From: Limnohabitans sp. Bal53
GTDB taxonomy: Bacteria > Pseudomonadota > Gammaproteobacteria > Burkholderiales > Burkholderiaceae_C
Assembly (NCBI RefSeq): GCF_003063355.1
Contig: NZ_NESH01000002.1
Location: 868,001 to 932,000 of the forward strand
Length of the DNA: 64,000 nucleotides
Direction of reading: 5' to 3'
The notes beneath the pieces were generated by a model. It was not told where the DNA came from. It made no database searches and saw only the letters and a list, made by a program, of their open reading frames with translations. Both the position numbers and the translations under genes were made by a program. Within the stretch, counting starts at the first letter, position 1; every line of letters starts with the position of its first letter. This document shows positions 51,947-61,707 of this stretch, one piece after another.

Positions 51947-53383
51947 TCAGTGTGCAGGTGCGAGTGTCGGGATCCGAACTTCCACAGAGCGTCCCATGGA
52001 CATGGTCTTGAAAGTGTTCCAAAGCATGATGACCATGCCACTCAGGTACAACACGCCGCCGAGCAAACGCAAGGCATAGAACGGGAAGGTGGCTTTGACA
52101 GACTCCACAAAGGTGTAAGTCAAGGTACCGTCGGCGTTGATGGCGCGCCACATCAGGCCTTGCATCACACCGGCAATCCACATCGCAGCGATGTAAATCA
52201 CGATGCCGATGGTGGCGGTCCAGAAGTGGATTTCAATGGCCTTGACGCTGTACATCTGCTTTTGGCCGAACAAACGGGGAATCAGGTAGTACATCGAGCC
52301 CATGGTCACCAGACCCACCCAACCCAAAGCACCTGAGTGCACATGGCCCACGGTCCAGTCGGTGTAGTGGCTCAAGGCGTTCACGGTTTTGATGGACATC
52401 ATCGGGCCTTCAAAGGTCGACATGCCGTAGAAAGACAGGGACACGATCAAGAAGCGCAGGATCGGGTCGTCGCGCAGCTTGTGCCAAGCGCCCGACAAGG
52501 TCATGATGCCGTTGATCATGCCGCCCCAGCTGGGGGCCAACAAGATGAGCGAGAAGACCATGCCCACGGACTGGGTCCAGTCAGGCAAAGCGGTGTAGTG
52601 CAGGTGGTGAGGGCCGGCCCACATGTAAGTGAAGATCAACGCCCAGAAGTGCACGATCGACAGGCGGTATGAATAGACGGGCCGCTCGGCTTGCTTGGGG
52701 ATGAAGTAATACATCATGCCCAGAAAGCCGGCCGTGAGGAAGAAGCCCACGGCGTTGTGGCCGTACCACCATTGCACCATGGCGTCTTGCACGCCTGCAT
52801 AAGCAGAATACGAGTGCAGCAGGCCTGTGGGCAACTGGATGTTGTTGACGATGTGCAACAAAGCCACGGCGATGATGAAAGCACCAAAGAACCAGTTGGC
52901 CACGTAAATGTGACGCACTTTGCGAATGCCCACCGTGCCAAAGAACACAAAAGCAAACGCCACCCAGACCACCGCGATCAGCAAGTCAATGGGCCAAATC
53001 AGCTCAGCGTATTCCCTGCTTTGGGTCAGGCCCAAAGGCAACGAAATGGCCGCCAAGACGATGACCAGCTGCCAACCCCAAAAGGTGAAAGCGGCCACTT
53101 TGTCGTTGATCAGGCGCACATTGCAGGTGCGCTGCACCACGTAGTAAGCAGCGGCAAACAAGCCACAACCACCGAACGCGAAAATCACCGCGTTGGTGTG
53201 CAAGGGCCGCAGACGGCCATAGCTGAGCCAGGAAATACCGAAGTTGAGTTCCGGCCAGGTCAGTTGGGCCGCGATGATCACGCCAACCAGCATGCCCACC
53301 ACACCCCAAACCACCGTCATGATGGCGAATTGCCTGACAACTTTGTCGTTGTAGGTCGTCGCCTGCATATTGGCAAATTGCAT
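51947..53383 (-). CDS. ccoN: CcoN, catalytic subunit of cbb3 cytochrome oxidase
   Basis: A 478-residue haem-copper oxidase subunit with about 12 spans. It has the family histidines in [40 protein letters not shown] (Cu-B His and Tyr cross-link region), [13 protein letters not shown] and [19 protein letters not shown]. It reduces O2 to water with high affinity and pumps protons. The ATG at 53383 is 5 bp from an AAGAGG site; a GTG at 53389 would add two residues. A perfect FNR box lies 64 bp upstream. Confidence 0.97.
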   Translation of the reverse strand: MQFANMQATTYNDKVVRQFAIMTVVWGVVGMLVGVIIAAQLTWPELNFGISWLSYGRLRPLHTNAVIFAFGGCGLFAAAYYVVQRTCNVRLINDKVAAFTFWGWQLVIVLAAISLPLGLTQSREYAELIWPIDLLIAVVWVAFAFVFFGTVGIRKVRHIYVANWFFGAFIIAVALLHIVNNIQLPTGLLHSYSAYAGVQDAMVQWWYGHNAVGFFLTAGFLGMMYYFIPKQAERPVYSYRLSIVHFWALIFTYMWAGPHHLHYTALPDWTQSVGMVFSLILLAPSWGGMINGIMTLSGAWHKLRDDPILRFLIVSLSFYGMSTFEGPMMSIKTVNALSHYTDWTVGHVHSGALGWVGLVTMGSMYYLIPRLFGQKQMYSVKAIEIHFWTATIGIVIYIAAMWIAGVMQGLMWRAINADGTLTYTFVESVKATFPFYALRLLGGVLYLSGMVIMLWNTFKTMSMGRSVEVRIPTLAPAH

Positions 53384-53446
53384 TTTCACCTCTTGTTTTT
53401 AAAAAAATCTACTTTTGAAGTGTGCCCGGGTATTTGCCTGGGACAC

Positions 53447-53460
53447 TTGATCAAAATCAA
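53447..53460. promoter_or_regulatory. FNR box upstream of ccoN
   Basis: TTGATCAAAATCAA matches TTGAT-N4-ATCAA perfectly. It overlaps the ccoS stop codon and sits 64 bp before ccoN, where it would activate ccoNOQP in low oxygen. Confidence 0.88.
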
Positions 53461-53594
53461 TCGTCACGCAAAATCCGATCGCCTTCGGCCTCAATGTCTT
53501 CAAATTGGCCTCGGTCAATCGCCCACCACAGACCCGCCAAAATGAAAAAAACCAGGGCCACAGACAAAGGAATCAGCAAATAAAGAATGTCCAT
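53457..53594 (-). CDS. ccoS: CcoS, cbb3 oxidase maturation protein
   Basis: A 45-residue protein: MDILYLLIPLSVALVFFILA, then GLWWAIDRGQFEDIEAEGDR. One span and the WAxDxGQFxDxExxG pattern are diagnostic of CcoS, needed for haem b/Cu insertion into CcoN. The ATG at 53594 is the family start; a longer frame upstream is unrelated. It follows ccoI by 10 bp and ends at the FNR box of ccoN. Confidence 0.93.
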   Translation of the reverse strand: MDILYLLIPLSVALVFFILAGLWWAIDRGQFEDIEAEGDRILRDD

Positions 53595-53604
53595 GCTGTT
53601 TTTC

Positions 53605-55995
53605 TCAAACGGGTTGAAGAACCATCGCCTGCTGCTGCAGCGACTCGGGCAAGGCCTGCGACAGGCGCAAAGCATTGAGCACCACCAGCAATGAGCTGAG
53701 CGCCATGCCCAGTCCTGCGGCCCATGCAGGCAACCAGCCTATCAAGGCCAGCGGCACACAAGCGGCGTTGTAGGCCGCCGCCCACCACAGGTTTTGCCGC
53801 ACGATGCGCATCGTTTGGCGGCTGCGCTGCACCGTGCTGACCAGCACTTCGAGCTGCCCACCCATCAACACAAAATCGGATTTGGACTGCGCCAGCGGCA
53901 CCGCTTGGCCCAGAGCGAAGGACACATCGGCCCCGGCGAGCACTGGCCCGTCGTTCAGGCCATCGCCCACCATGGCCACTTTGTGACCTTGGGCCTGCAA
54001 GGCCTGCAAGGCTTGCAATTTGTGCTGGGGACTGCAGCCGCCTTGCGCATCCACGATGCCCACGACCTGCGCCACCTGGGTCACCGCAGCCGGGCCGTCG
54101 CCCGACAGCACCTTCATGCTCAAACCCATTTGCGACAAAGCACGCACCACACCCGCCGCCTCGGGGCGCACTTGCTCGGCCAACTCAAAGCTGGCCAGCC
54201 AGCCCGAGGCATCGGCCAGGCTGACCTGCAGGTGGTGCCCTGCGCGTAACGGGGCCGCGCAAAAAGCGGCCGAGCCCAAACGCATGGTTTGTGCGGCTTG
54301 GCCTGGCAAAGTCAAGGTGGCTTGCACCCCCTGCCCTGCCAGCTCGCTCACGTCGAGCGCAGCCAGCGCTTCCAAAGCTTGCAAACGTCCGGCGTCTTCG
54401 GCGCAACGCCTTGCCTGCGACCACAGGGCACGCGAGACCGGGTGCAAGGAATGCCGCGCGAGACTGCCTGCCCAGTCCAGGGCCTGAGCCTCGCTCACAC
54501 CGTCGCGGGTATGGATGCGGGCCACTTCAAAAGCATCACGCGTCAAGGTGCCGGTTTTGTCAAAAATCACGGTGTCGATGAGCGACAGGTTTTGCAGGGC
54601 GCTCAGGCGCCGCACCAGCACGCCGCTGCGCGCCAATGCACCAGCCGTGGCCAACATGGCCGCAGGCGTGGCCAACGACAAGGCACAAGGGCAGGTCACG
54701 ATCAACACCGCGACCGCCACCATCACCGCATGCGCAGGGTCGGTGGGCCACCAGTAAATGGCCGAAGCCAGCGAGGCCAGCATCACCGCCACCAAAAAGG
54801 GTTTGGCCCAGCGGTCCACCAGCTGCGCCATGGCGGGCTTGGAAACCGAGGCGCTTTCCATCAGTGCCACGATTTGCGCATAGCGGGTGGCCGCGCCAAT
54901 TTGCTCGATTTGCACCTGCAGCGTGCCGCTCAGGTTGTGGCTGCCTGCAATCACTCGCTCACCCGCGCTCCGCGCCAGCGGGCGCGACTCGCCTGTCAGC
55001 AAAGCTTCGTCCACCTGGGTCTGGCCCGCCAGCACCAGGCCATCGCCCGCAAAAGCCTCGCCGGGCAATACCTCGATCACATCCCCCACTTGCAAGCGAC
55101 GGATGGACATGAGGGCCCAAGTGCCATCGCTTTGGCGCTTGCGCACGCTGTCGGGCAAGCGGTTGAGCACCGCCTCTAATGCCCCGGCCGTGCGGTCGCG
55201 CATGCGCAACTCAAGCCAGCGCCCTGTCAGCAAAAAGAACACGAACATGGTGAACGAGTCAAAAAACACCTCGGCCCCAAAGGGGCCCTCCGGCTCGAAG
55301 GTGCCCAGCGTGCTCACGACAAAAGTCACCACCATGCCCAGTGCCACAGGCAAATCCATGCTGATCTGGCGCTCGCGAAGGTCGCGCCAGGCCTGGCTAA
55401 AAAACGGGGTGCAAGAGAAAAACATCACCGGCAAAGACAGCACCCAGGACGCCCAGCGCAGCAAATGCACCGCTTCGTCCGAGATCTCGCCCGGCTGCGT
55501 GAGGTACGTCGGTGTGGCGTACATCATGACTTGCATCATGCACATGGCCGCCACCGCCCAACGCCAGACCATGCGCCGGGCCTCCTCGCGCCGGCGCGCA
55601 TGGGCGTGGGCATCGTTGGCGGGCAAGGCCTTGTAGCCATGGCGCTCGACCGAGCGCATCCATTCGGAGGGGCGCGTGAACTCGGGCGACCAGACAATCT
55701 GGCCCCGGTGACTGGCACCGCTGATTTGCACCGACTGCACGCCGGGCACGGCGCGCAAAGCATCTTCCAGGGTGATGGCGCAGGCCGCGCAATGCATGCC
55801 CTCGAACACCACGCTGGAGCGCCAGCAGCCCGATTCGGATTTTTCGGGCAGGCTGAAGGCGGCCCACTCCTCGGGCGCGTCGAGCAGTTCCAGCCGCTGC
55901 TGCGGGGTGTCGTGCTCGGCGGATGCCCGTGCCACCGATTCCACCGCGTGATGGGGGGTCGGGTTCAGGCTGGGCAAAACATTGACTTGGGTCAT
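53605..55995 (-). CDS. ccoI: CcoI, Cu+-translocating P1B ATPase
   Basis: A 796-residue P-type ATPase. The N-terminal metal-binding domain has GMHCAACA (Cys69, Cys72); the ion channel has VTCPCALSLATP (Cys435, Cys437); the phosphorylated Asp is Asp479 in FDKTGTLTRD; and GDGLNDGPVLAGADV is the hinge motif. Eight membrane spans are expected. It supplies copper for cbb3 oxidase. An FNR box 35-48 bp upstream is shared with the divergent stress gene. Confidence 0.94.
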   Translation of the reverse strand: MTQVNVLPSLNPTPHHAVESVARASAEHDTPQQRLELLDAPEEWAAFSLPEKSESGCWRSSVVFEGMHCAACAITLEDALRAVPGVQSVQISGASHRGQIVWSPEFTRPSEWMRSVERHGYKALPANDAHAHARRREEARRMVWRWAVAAMCMMQVMMYATPTYLTQPGEISDEAVHLLRWASWVLSLPVMFFSCTPFFSQAWRDLRERQISMDLPVALGMVVTFVVSTLGTFEPEGPFGAEVFFDSFTMFVFFLLTGRWLELRMRDRTAGALEAVLNRLPDSVRKRQSDGTWALMSIRRLQVGDVIEVLPGEAFAGDGLVLAGQTQVDEALLTGESRPLARSAGERVIAGSHNLSGTLQVQIEQIGAATRYAQIVALMESASVSKPAMAQLVDRWAKPFLVAVMLASLASAIYWWPTDPAHAVMVAVAVLIVTCPCALSLATPAAMLATAGALARSGVLVRRLSALQNLSLIDTVIFDKTGTLTRDAFEVARIHTRDGVSEAQALDWAGSLARHSLHPVSRALWSQARRCAEDAGRLQALEALAALDVSELAGQGVQATLTLPGQAAQTMRLGSAAFCAAPLRAGHHLQVSLADASGWLASFELAEQVRPEAAGVVRALSQMGLSMKVLSGDGPAAVTQVAQVVGIVDAQGGCSPQHKLQALQALQAQGHKVAMVGDGLNDGPVLAGADVSFALGQAVPLAQSKSDFVLMGGQLEVLVSTVQRSRQTMRIVRQNLWWAAAYNAACVPLALIGWLPAWAAGLGMALSSLLVVLNALRLSQALPESLQQQAMVLQPV

Positions 55996-56029
55996 GTTTC
56001 GAAGATACGACAGCCCGCTCGATCAAAGC

Positions 56030-56043
56030 TTGATGTACATCAA
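56030..56043. promoter_or_regulatory. FNR box between ccoI and uspA-like gene
   Basis: TTGATGTACATCAA is a perfect, fully palindromic FNR box in the 107-bp gap between divergent genes. A second partly overlapping motif (ATCAAAGCTTGAT, 56022-56034) may form a tandem site. It could control ccoI-ccoS and the universal stress gene together. Confidence 0.88.
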
Positions 56044-56102
56044 GCGCGTCCGTTTGCTGCTCTTTTAAGCTGGGTTTTTGTCACTTTCAACAGGAGCACC
56101 CC

Positions 56103-56546
56103 ATGTACAAACGCATCCTTGTGGCCACAGACGGCTCGACCTTGTCCAAAAAAGCGGTGACCAGCGCCATCGAACTGGCGGCCACCTGCGGCGCAGAGCT
56201 GATCGCCATCAAGGTGGTGCCCCGTTACCCACAGGCCTACTTTGAAGGCAGCATCCCCTTGTCCAGCGAAGAAATATCGCGGGTTGAAAAACAATGGACT
56301 GAATCCGCCCAAGCGCAGTTGGCCACGGTCGAAAAAAATGCCAAAGCCAAAGCTGTCAGCACAAAAGCCATCACCGTCAAATCGGATGTGGTCTCGGACG
56401 CCATCATTGCGGCGGCCAAAAAGCACAAAGCCGACCTGATCGTCATGGCCTCGCACGGCCGCAAAGGCATCAAACGCCTGCTCTTGGGCAGCGAAACACA
56501 GCAGGTGCTGACGCATTCGCACATCCCGGTGCTGGTGCTGCGCTGA
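56103..56546 (+). CDS. Universal stress protein UspA family
   Basis: A 147-residue cytoplasmic protein. N-terminal RILVATDGSTLSKKAVTSAI and C-terminal ADLIVMASHGRKGIKRLLLG, SETQQVLTHSHIPVLVLR are typical of the ATP-binding UspA branch (G-2x-G-9x-G-S/T-like pattern GRKGIKRLLLGS). It is preceded by an AGGAGCACC site. The FNR box 60 bp upstream suggests induction by low oxygen. Confidence 0.93.
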   Translation: MYKRILVATDGSTLSKKAVTSAIELAATCGAELIAIKVVPRYPQAYFEGSIPLSSEEISRVEKQWTESAQAQLATVEKNAKAKAVSTKAITVKSDVVSDAIIAAAKKHKADLIVMASHGRKGIKRLLLGSETQQVLTHSHIPVLVLR

Positions 56547-56690
56547 TCGGCACCTGAGGTTACGCATAGCCACGTGCTGTGTGCACGGCAGTGATACGGC
56601 GCAGCGCGTCGATGTGAAAGCTGCGGCTTGAATGTGTTAAAAAGTTTTAATTAACTAAAATAAATTCACTTCAACCCTGCCGACCCGACC

Positions 56691-58013
56691 ATGAGCACAC
56701 ATTTCAGGTTTCGCCGAATCTCCGACCGACCAAGACCCAACCAGCCTTGCTCACTTTGGTCAAAAGCCCTGGGCATGGTTTGGCTCATCGCTTTAGGACT
56801 GGGTCTGGCGACAGCGCAAGCCCAGACGCTGACCATCGAGAGCTGGCGCAAAGACGACCAGATTTTCTGGGACAAGGTCCTGATCCCGGCCTTTCAGCGT
56901 CTGCACCCTGAGATCAAGTTGCAGTTCAAACCCGAGGAGCCACTGGCCTACGATTCGCGGCTGGAGGCCAGGCTGTCCACCCGGCGCGCAGGCGACCTGA
57001 TTTTTTGCCGACCTTTTGATGCCAGCGTGCGCATGCAGGCCAAGGGCTATCTTCTGCCTTTGAAAGAAGAGGCCCTCCAAAACTTCAATCCACAGGCTCG
57101 CCGGGCTTGGACCACCGACGACGGCAGCACCACTTACTGCCTGCCCGTGGCCTATGTCATGCATGGCCTGTTCTACAACAAGAAAATCCTGCGTGACTTG
57201 AAGCTCGAGCCCCCAAAGACTTGGGAACATTTTTACCAATTGCTCACCCGAGTAGCGGCCAACAAGACGGTGACCCCTTTGGCACTGGGCACCGCCGACA
57301 TGTGGGAATCGACCCAGGTGGTGTTCACCGGCTTGGGCCCCAACTTTTGGGAAGGTGAAAAGGCCAGGCAAGGGCTGATGGAGGGCACCGTTAAATTCAC
57401 CGACCCGGGCTTTCTCAAGGCTTGGGGCATGATGGCCCGGCTCAAACCCTACATGCACCCGGAACAAAACAGCATGTCCAACGGCGACATTCAGCTGCTG
57501 TTTGCCACGGGCAACGCGGCGGTCTATCCCTCAGGCTCTTGGGACATCGACTTTTTGCGGAGCACCAGCTTTGCTTACAAAAAGCCCATCGAGTTGGGTG
57601 TCTTCAAGCCTCCTGTTGAACATGACGGCCAGGCTTGCCACATCTCGGTTCACCCCGATTTCGGCATCGGGGTGAACAAGAACAGCCCGAACCAGGACGC
57701 TGCACTCAAATTCATCGCCTGGCTGGGCACCGCCGATTTCGCCCAGTTGCTCACCGACACGTTGACTGGCTACTTTCCTTTGGCGGACCACCCGATCCAA
57801 TTCAATGACCCCTTGGGCCAAGAGATGATGAATTGGCGACGCAGCTGCCAGGACACGATCCGCCTGAACGCCCAGAAAATCAACCGCGTCTGGCCTTCCA
57901 TGGAAGAGGAGCTTTGGTTTGCCAACGTCAAAGTTCTCAACCAAGACATCACGCCCGAACAAGCGGCTCGGCACATCCAGAGCGTGCACGAGAAAAACGC
58001 GTACCTCAAATGA
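56691..58013 (+). CDS. Family-1 extracellular solute-binding protein
   Basis: A 440-residue periplasmic binding protein of the maltose/sugar cluster. The leader (SLWSKALGMVWLIALGLGLA, cut near AQAQT) is good. The body has TIESWRKDDQIFWDKVLIPA, DLIFCRPFDASVRMQAKGYL, and a late GNAAVYPSGSWDIDFLRSTS, all typical of ABC sugar-binding proteins. No permease or ATPase genes are next to it, so its partners are elsewhere. The upstream gap (56547-56690) has an AT-rich promoter-like stretch near 56640-56670. A strong hairpin follows. Confidence 0.88.
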   Translation: MSTHFRFRRISDRPRPNQPCSLWSKALGMVWLIALGLGLATAQAQTLTIESWRKDDQIFWDKVLIPAFQRLHPEIKLQFKPEEPLAYDSRLEARLSTRRAGDLIFCRPFDASVRMQAKGYLLPLKEEALQNFNPQARRAWTTDDGSTTYCLPVAYVMHGLFYNKKILRDLKLEPPKTWEHFYQLLTRVAANKTVTPLALGTADMWESTQVVFTGLGPNFWEGEKARQGLMEGTVKFTDPGFLKAWGMMARLKPYMHPEQNSMSNGDIQLLFATGNAAVYPSGSWDIDFLRSTSFAYKKPIELGVFKPPVEHDGQACHISVHPDFGIGVNKNSPNQDAALKFIAWLGTADFAQLLTDTLTGYFPLADHPIQFNDPLGQEMMNWRRSCQDTIRLNAQKINRVWPSMEEELWFANVKVLNQDITPEQAARHIQSVHEKNAYLK

Positions 58014-58021
58014 AGGGCACG

Positions 58022-58048
58022 GAAATGGCCGCAGGATGCGGCCATTTC
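58022..58048. terminator. Strong hairpin after solute-binding-protein gene
   Basis: GAAATGGCCGCA and TGCGGCCATTTC form a perfect 12-pair stem with a 3-nt loop. It lies between converging genes. No T-run follows on either strand, so it may act with Rho or as a 3'-end stabiliser. Confidence 0.55.
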
Positions 58049-58080
58049 AGGCAAGGCGCGTCATCGGCGGGTGAAACCCC

Positions 58081-59646
58081 TCAAACCGAAAACAGGTTTT
58101 TGTACTGATCACGCAGCAGGTTTTTTTGCACCTTGCCCATGGTGTTGCGCGGCAACTCGGCCACCACAAAACAGCGCTTGGGAATCTTGAAGTTGGCCAG
58201 TTGGGCCTTGAGTTCGGCCAAAACCGCTTCAGGTTGCACCTTGGCCCCGGGCTTGGCAATGACCACCGCCACGCCCACCTCGCCAAAATCGGGATGGGAC
58301 ACACCAATGACGGCGCTTTCGGCCACGCCAGGCATCTCATTGATGTAGCCCTCGATCTCGGCCGGGTAAACGTTGTAGCCGCCGCTGATGATCAGGTCCT
58401 TGCTGCGGCCCACAATCGTCACATAGCCGCGCTCATCCACTTTGCCCACATCACCCGTCTTGAAATAACCATCGGCGGTGAATTCTTCGGCCGTTTTTTC
58501 GGGCATGCGCCAGTAGCCCTTGAACACATTGGGGCCCTTGACCTGGATGCCGCCAATCTCGCCCACCGGCAGGTCTTGCCCGTCATCGCCGCGCACCCGC
58601 AGCGACACCCCGGGCAAAGGAAAGCCCACGGTGCCACCCCGGCGCTCAGTCTGCTGGCCATAGCGCTGATCTGCTGAATAAGGGTTAGACGTCAGCATGG
58701 CGGTCTCGCTCATGCCGTAGCGCTCCAAAATCGTATGCCCGGTGCGCTGCTGCCATTCGGTGAAGGTCTCGATCAACAACGGTGCCGAGCCCGCGATGAA
58801 CAAGCGCATGTTTTTTGTCGCTTCGCGCGTCAGGCCCTGTTCGGCCAACAAGCGCACATACAGCGTGGGCACCCCCATGAACACCGTCGCTTCGGGCAAT
58901 CGGGCCAGCACCCGCTTGGGGTCAAATTTGGCCATCCAGATCATCTTGCTGCCATTGATCAGCGCGCCATGTATGGCCACAAACAAACCGTGCACATGGA
59001 AGATCGGCAAGGCATGGATCAGCACATCGCCCCGGCCCTCAGGCCCTCCGGTAGCTGACCAACCCCAGTAATCCTTGAGCGTCAACGCATTGCTGAGCAT
59101 GTTGCCATGCGTCAGCATCGCCCCCTTGCTGCGCCCAGTGGTCCCACTGGTGTAGAGGATCGCGGCCAGGTCATCGGCTTGCCGGGGCACGGCGCTGTGC
59201 TGATCGCTGTGGTGGGCTGCGCGGTCCAGCAAGCTGCCCGTGCGGTCATCCCCCAGGGTGAACACATGCTCAGTCCCAGCCTTGAAAGCGATCTTGCTGA
59301 CCCAGCCAAAGTTGGCGGGGCTGCACACCACCACCGCAGGCTCGGCATTGCCAATGAAGTACTCGATCTCAGCACTCTGGTAGGCCGTGTTGAGCGGCAA
59401 AAATACATACCCGGCGCGCAGCGTGGCCAAGTACAGCATCATCGCCTCGACCGATTTTTCCACCTGCACGGCCACCCGACTGCCCTCGGGCAAGCCCAGC
59501 GATTGCAGCAAATTGGCCATCATGGCCGTGGCACGGTCCAGGTCTTGCCAGCTGTAGCGCAGGCCTTCATCGGTCTCGACCGCCGTGGCCGTCAAGTCAG
59601 CCGGAAAAGCAGCCCGCAGGGCCGAAAACAGGTTCTCGTGGGTCAT
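58081..59646 (-). CDS. Malonyl-CoA synthetase-like acyl-CoA ligase
   Basis: A 521-residue AMP-binding enzyme. P-loop-type YTSGTTGRSKGAMLTHGNM, the A5 motif (ERYGMSETAMLTSNPY), TGDVGKVDERGYVTIVGRSK (A7/A8) and the C-terminal Lys in GKVQKNLLRDQY are all present. HENLFSALRAAF at the start and R-x-x-MSE context fit the MatB group that makes malonyl-CoA from malonate. Other short-chain dicarboxylates are possible. It is downstream of a Bug-type binding-protein gene, separated by a terminator. Confidence 0.85.
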   Translation of the reverse strand: MTHENLFSALRAAFPADLTATAVETDEGLRYSWQDLDRATAMMANLLQSLGLPEGSRVAVQVEKSVEAMMLYLATLRAGYVFLPLNTAYQSAEIEYFIGNAEPAVVVCSPANFGWVSKIAFKAGTEHVFTLGDDRTGSLLDRAAHHSDQHSAVPRQADDLAAILYTSGTTGRSKGAMLTHGNMLSNALTLKDYWGWSATGGPEGRGDVLIHALPIFHVHGLFVAIHGALINGSKMIWMAKFDPKRVLARLPEATVFMGVPTLYVRLLAEQGLTREATKNMRLFIAGSAPLLIETFTEWQQRTGHTILERYGMSETAMLTSNPYSADQRYGQQTERRGGTVGFPLPGVSLRVRGDDGQDLPVGEIGGIQVKGPNVFKGYWRMPEKTAEEFTADGYFKTGDVGKVDERGYVTIVGRSKDLIISGGYNVYPAEIEGYINEMPGVAESAVIGVSHPDFGEVGVAVVIAKPGAKVQPEAVLAELKAQLANFKIPKRCFVVAELPRNTMGKVQKNLLRDQYKNLFSV

Positions 59647-59673
59647 GGTTGCAAAATCACAAGGTTTAAAAAA

Positions 59674-59713
59674 GCATGAAAAAGGGCCCGATCACAGGCC
59701 CCATTTTTCATGC
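59674..59713 (-). terminator. Intrinsic terminator after Bug-protein gene
   Basis: On the minus strand GGGGCC, a short loop and GGGCCC are followed by TTTTT. The arms extend with GCATGAAAAA/TTTTTCATGC. It lies 10 bp after the stop of the Bug-protein gene and 27 bp before the ligase start. Confidence 0.78.
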
Positions 59714-59723
59714 CATGAGGGTA

Positions 59724-60719
59724 TCAATCGAGCTTGGCCCCAGAGGCCTTGACGACCTGCGACCACTTGGCCAGCTCTTTCTTGATGAAGGCATCAAACT
59801 GGCCTGCGGTGAGGTTGGGGAACTCCGCGCCTTGGTTGGCCCAGACAGCTTTGGCCTCGTCGGTCTGGCAGGCAAGGCGGAACTCCTCGATCGCACGCGC
59901 TTGTGCGTCGGCAGGTGTTCCCTTGGGGGACCATACACCGTACCAAGTGGACACGGTGTAATCGGGCAGACCCAACTCGTCCGAGCAAGGCACATCAGGG
60001 AAAGCGGCATTGCGCTTGGCTCCTGAGACCATGAGGGCCTTGATGCGGCCGCCCTTGATGTGCGCCGCCGACGAGCCCAGGCCGTCGAACATCATGTCCA
60101 CGTTGCCCGCAATCAGGTCTTGCAAGGCCGGGCCAGCACCCCGGTAAGGGATGTGGGTGATGAAGGTCTGGGTCTGCAGCTTGAACAACTCGCCCGCCAA
60201 ATGGTGCGAGGTGCCACCACCTGCAGAGCCATAGTTCAAGCGTGCGGGATTCTTTTTGACAAAATCCAAGAAGGCCTTGAAGTCAGCCGCCTGGACTTTC
60301 TTGGGGTTGACCACCAGCACCTGAGGCACGCTGGCCACCTGAATCAGAGGGATCAGGTCACGCTCCAGATCGTAGTCCAGGCGGTGGTACATGCTGGGCG
60401 CGATGGTGTGGTGCACCGCCCCCATGAAATAGTTGTAGCCATCGGGCGTTGCCTTGGCCGCGATGCCGGCCCCCAGCGTGACGCCCGCTCCACCACGGTT
60501 GTCAATGATCAGCTGCTTGCCCGTGAGCTTGGCGAACGCGGCCGACATGGGCCGGGCAAAAGCGTCCGTGCCGCCGCCCGCAGGAAAGGGCACCACCATG
60601 TTCACAGGCTTGCTGGGCCAGCTGCTTTGGGCCTGAGCCCACAAAGGCAAAGAGCCTGTGACAGCGGCCATGGCCTTCAAAAAATCACGACGTTGGGAAA
60701 AATTGAACTGATCGGTCAT
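59724..60719 (-). CDS. Bug-type (TTT family) periplasmic binding protein
   Basis: A 331-residue protein with a twin-arginine-like leader (QRRDFLKAMAAVTGSLPLWA). The body is typical of the Bug family: WPSKPVNMVVPFPAGGGTDA, IIDNRGGAGVTLGAGIAAKA, YGSAGGGTSHHLAGELFK and HIPYRGAGPALQDLIAGNVD. These bind carboxylates and other organic acids; large paralogue sets are a hallmark of Burkholderiales. AAGGAG 8 bp before the ATG at 60719 decides the start. No TctA/TctB genes are adjacent. Confidence 0.92.
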   Translation of the reverse strand: MTDQFNFSQRRDFLKAMAAVTGSLPLWAQAQSSWPSKPVNMVVPFPAGGGTDAFARPMSAAFAKLTGKQLIIDNRGGAGVTLGAGIAAKATPDGYNYFMGAVHHTIAPSMYHRLDYDLERDLIPLIQVASVPQVLVVNPKKVQAADFKAFLDFVKKNPARLNYGSAGGGTSHHLAGELFKLQTQTFITHIPYRGAGPALQDLIAGNVDMMFDGLGSSAAHIKGGRIKALMVSGAKRNAAFPDVPCSDELGLPDYTVSTWYGVWSPKGTPADAQARAIEEFRLACQTDEAKAVWANQGAEFPNLTAGQFDAFIKKELAKWSQVVKASGAKLD

Positions 60720-60806
60720 GAAGTGTCTCCTTGTTTTAAGTAGACGCACCATAAAGTCAAGCCTCATTCAAAGAACAGCCCATGTAAACCCCCATGGCCA
60801 GAAATG

Positions 60807-61604
60807 TCACCGTGGTGTCTTGCGAGACCATGCCATCAACCAGATGCCGCCCAACATCATCGGCACGCACAGCCACTGCCCCATGCTCATGCCCAAACTC
60901 AAGAGGCCCAGATGCGCATCAGGTTCGCGGAAAAATTCGGCCACGAAGCGGAAAAAGCCATAGCCCAGCAAGAACGCACCTGAAACCTGGCCGGTGGGTC
61001 GGTCTTTGCGGGCGAACCACCACAACAACACAAACAGCAGCAAACCTTCCAGCGCAATCTGGTAGAGCTGCGAAGGGTGACGCGGCAAATCGCCCGCCCC
61101 CCGGAACACCATGCCCCATGGCAGCGAGGGGTCAGTCACCCGGCCCCAAAGTTCGCCGTTGAGGAAATTGCCCACCCGACCGGCGGCAAGACCTGTGGGC
61201 ACACACGGCGCGACAAAGTCCATGACCTGCAAAAACGGCCGCTCGCGGGTGCGGGCAAACCAGACCATGGCCAGCATCACGCCCAGTAAGCCCCCATGAA
61301 AACTCATGCCGCCTTGCCAGATGGCGAAGATTTCGAGCGGGTTGGACAGGTAATAAGCGGGTTTGTAAAACAGGCAATACCCCACGCGCCCGCCCAAGAT
61401 GACACCAAGCACACCCAAAAACAGGATGTCTTCCACATCGCGTTTTTGCCATTGCGGCAGGTGTTTGAAGGGCGCATGGCCCAGACGCCGCACGCCCAGC
61501 CAGAAAAACAGGCCAAAGGCGGCCAAATAAGTCAGGCCATACCAGTGGATGGCCAAGGGCCCCAAATGCAGGGCGACGGGGTCAATTTGAGGATGGATCA
61601 GCAT
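60807..61604 (-). CDS. lgt: Prolipoprotein diacylglyceryl transferase
   Basis: A 265-residue inner-membrane enzyme with about seven spans that adds diacylglycerol to the lipobox Cys. Signature [20 protein letters not shown] is intact, with [18 protein letters not shown] (catalytic His region) and [16 protein letters not shown]. The ATG at 61604 gives the usual N-terminus ([20 protein letters not shown]). It is divergent from ilvD. Confidence 0.96.
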   Translation of the reverse strand: MLIHPQIDPVALHLGPLAIHWYGLTYLAAFGLFFWLGVRRLGHAPFKHLPQWQKRDVEDILFLGVLGVILGGRVGYCLFYKPAYYLSNPLEIFAIWQGGMSFHGGLLGVMLAMVWFARTRERPFLQVMDFVAPCVPTGLAAGRVGNFLNGELWGRVTDPSLPWGMVFRGAGDLPRHPSQLYQIALEGLLLFVLLWWFARKDRPTGQVSGAFLLGYGFFRFVAEFFREPDAHLGLLSLGMSMGQWLCVPMMLGGIWLMAWSRKTPR

Positions 61605-61707
61605 GTCTGGATTGTGCACCGGAGATGCGCCCTAAAGGACACAAAGGCCTGGCAAGCGCCCGTTAGAATGTGGCGACCTTCTTTTGGGCTTCTACTGAGA
61701 CACCACC

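Noticed and set aside
54289..55179. Plus-strand open frames opposite ccoI
   Set aside because: No family similarity; ccoI motifs are intact on the minus strand.
56572..56588. CGTGC/GCACG inverted repeat after the universal stress gene
   Set aside because: Only five pairs and no T-run; no function can be supported.
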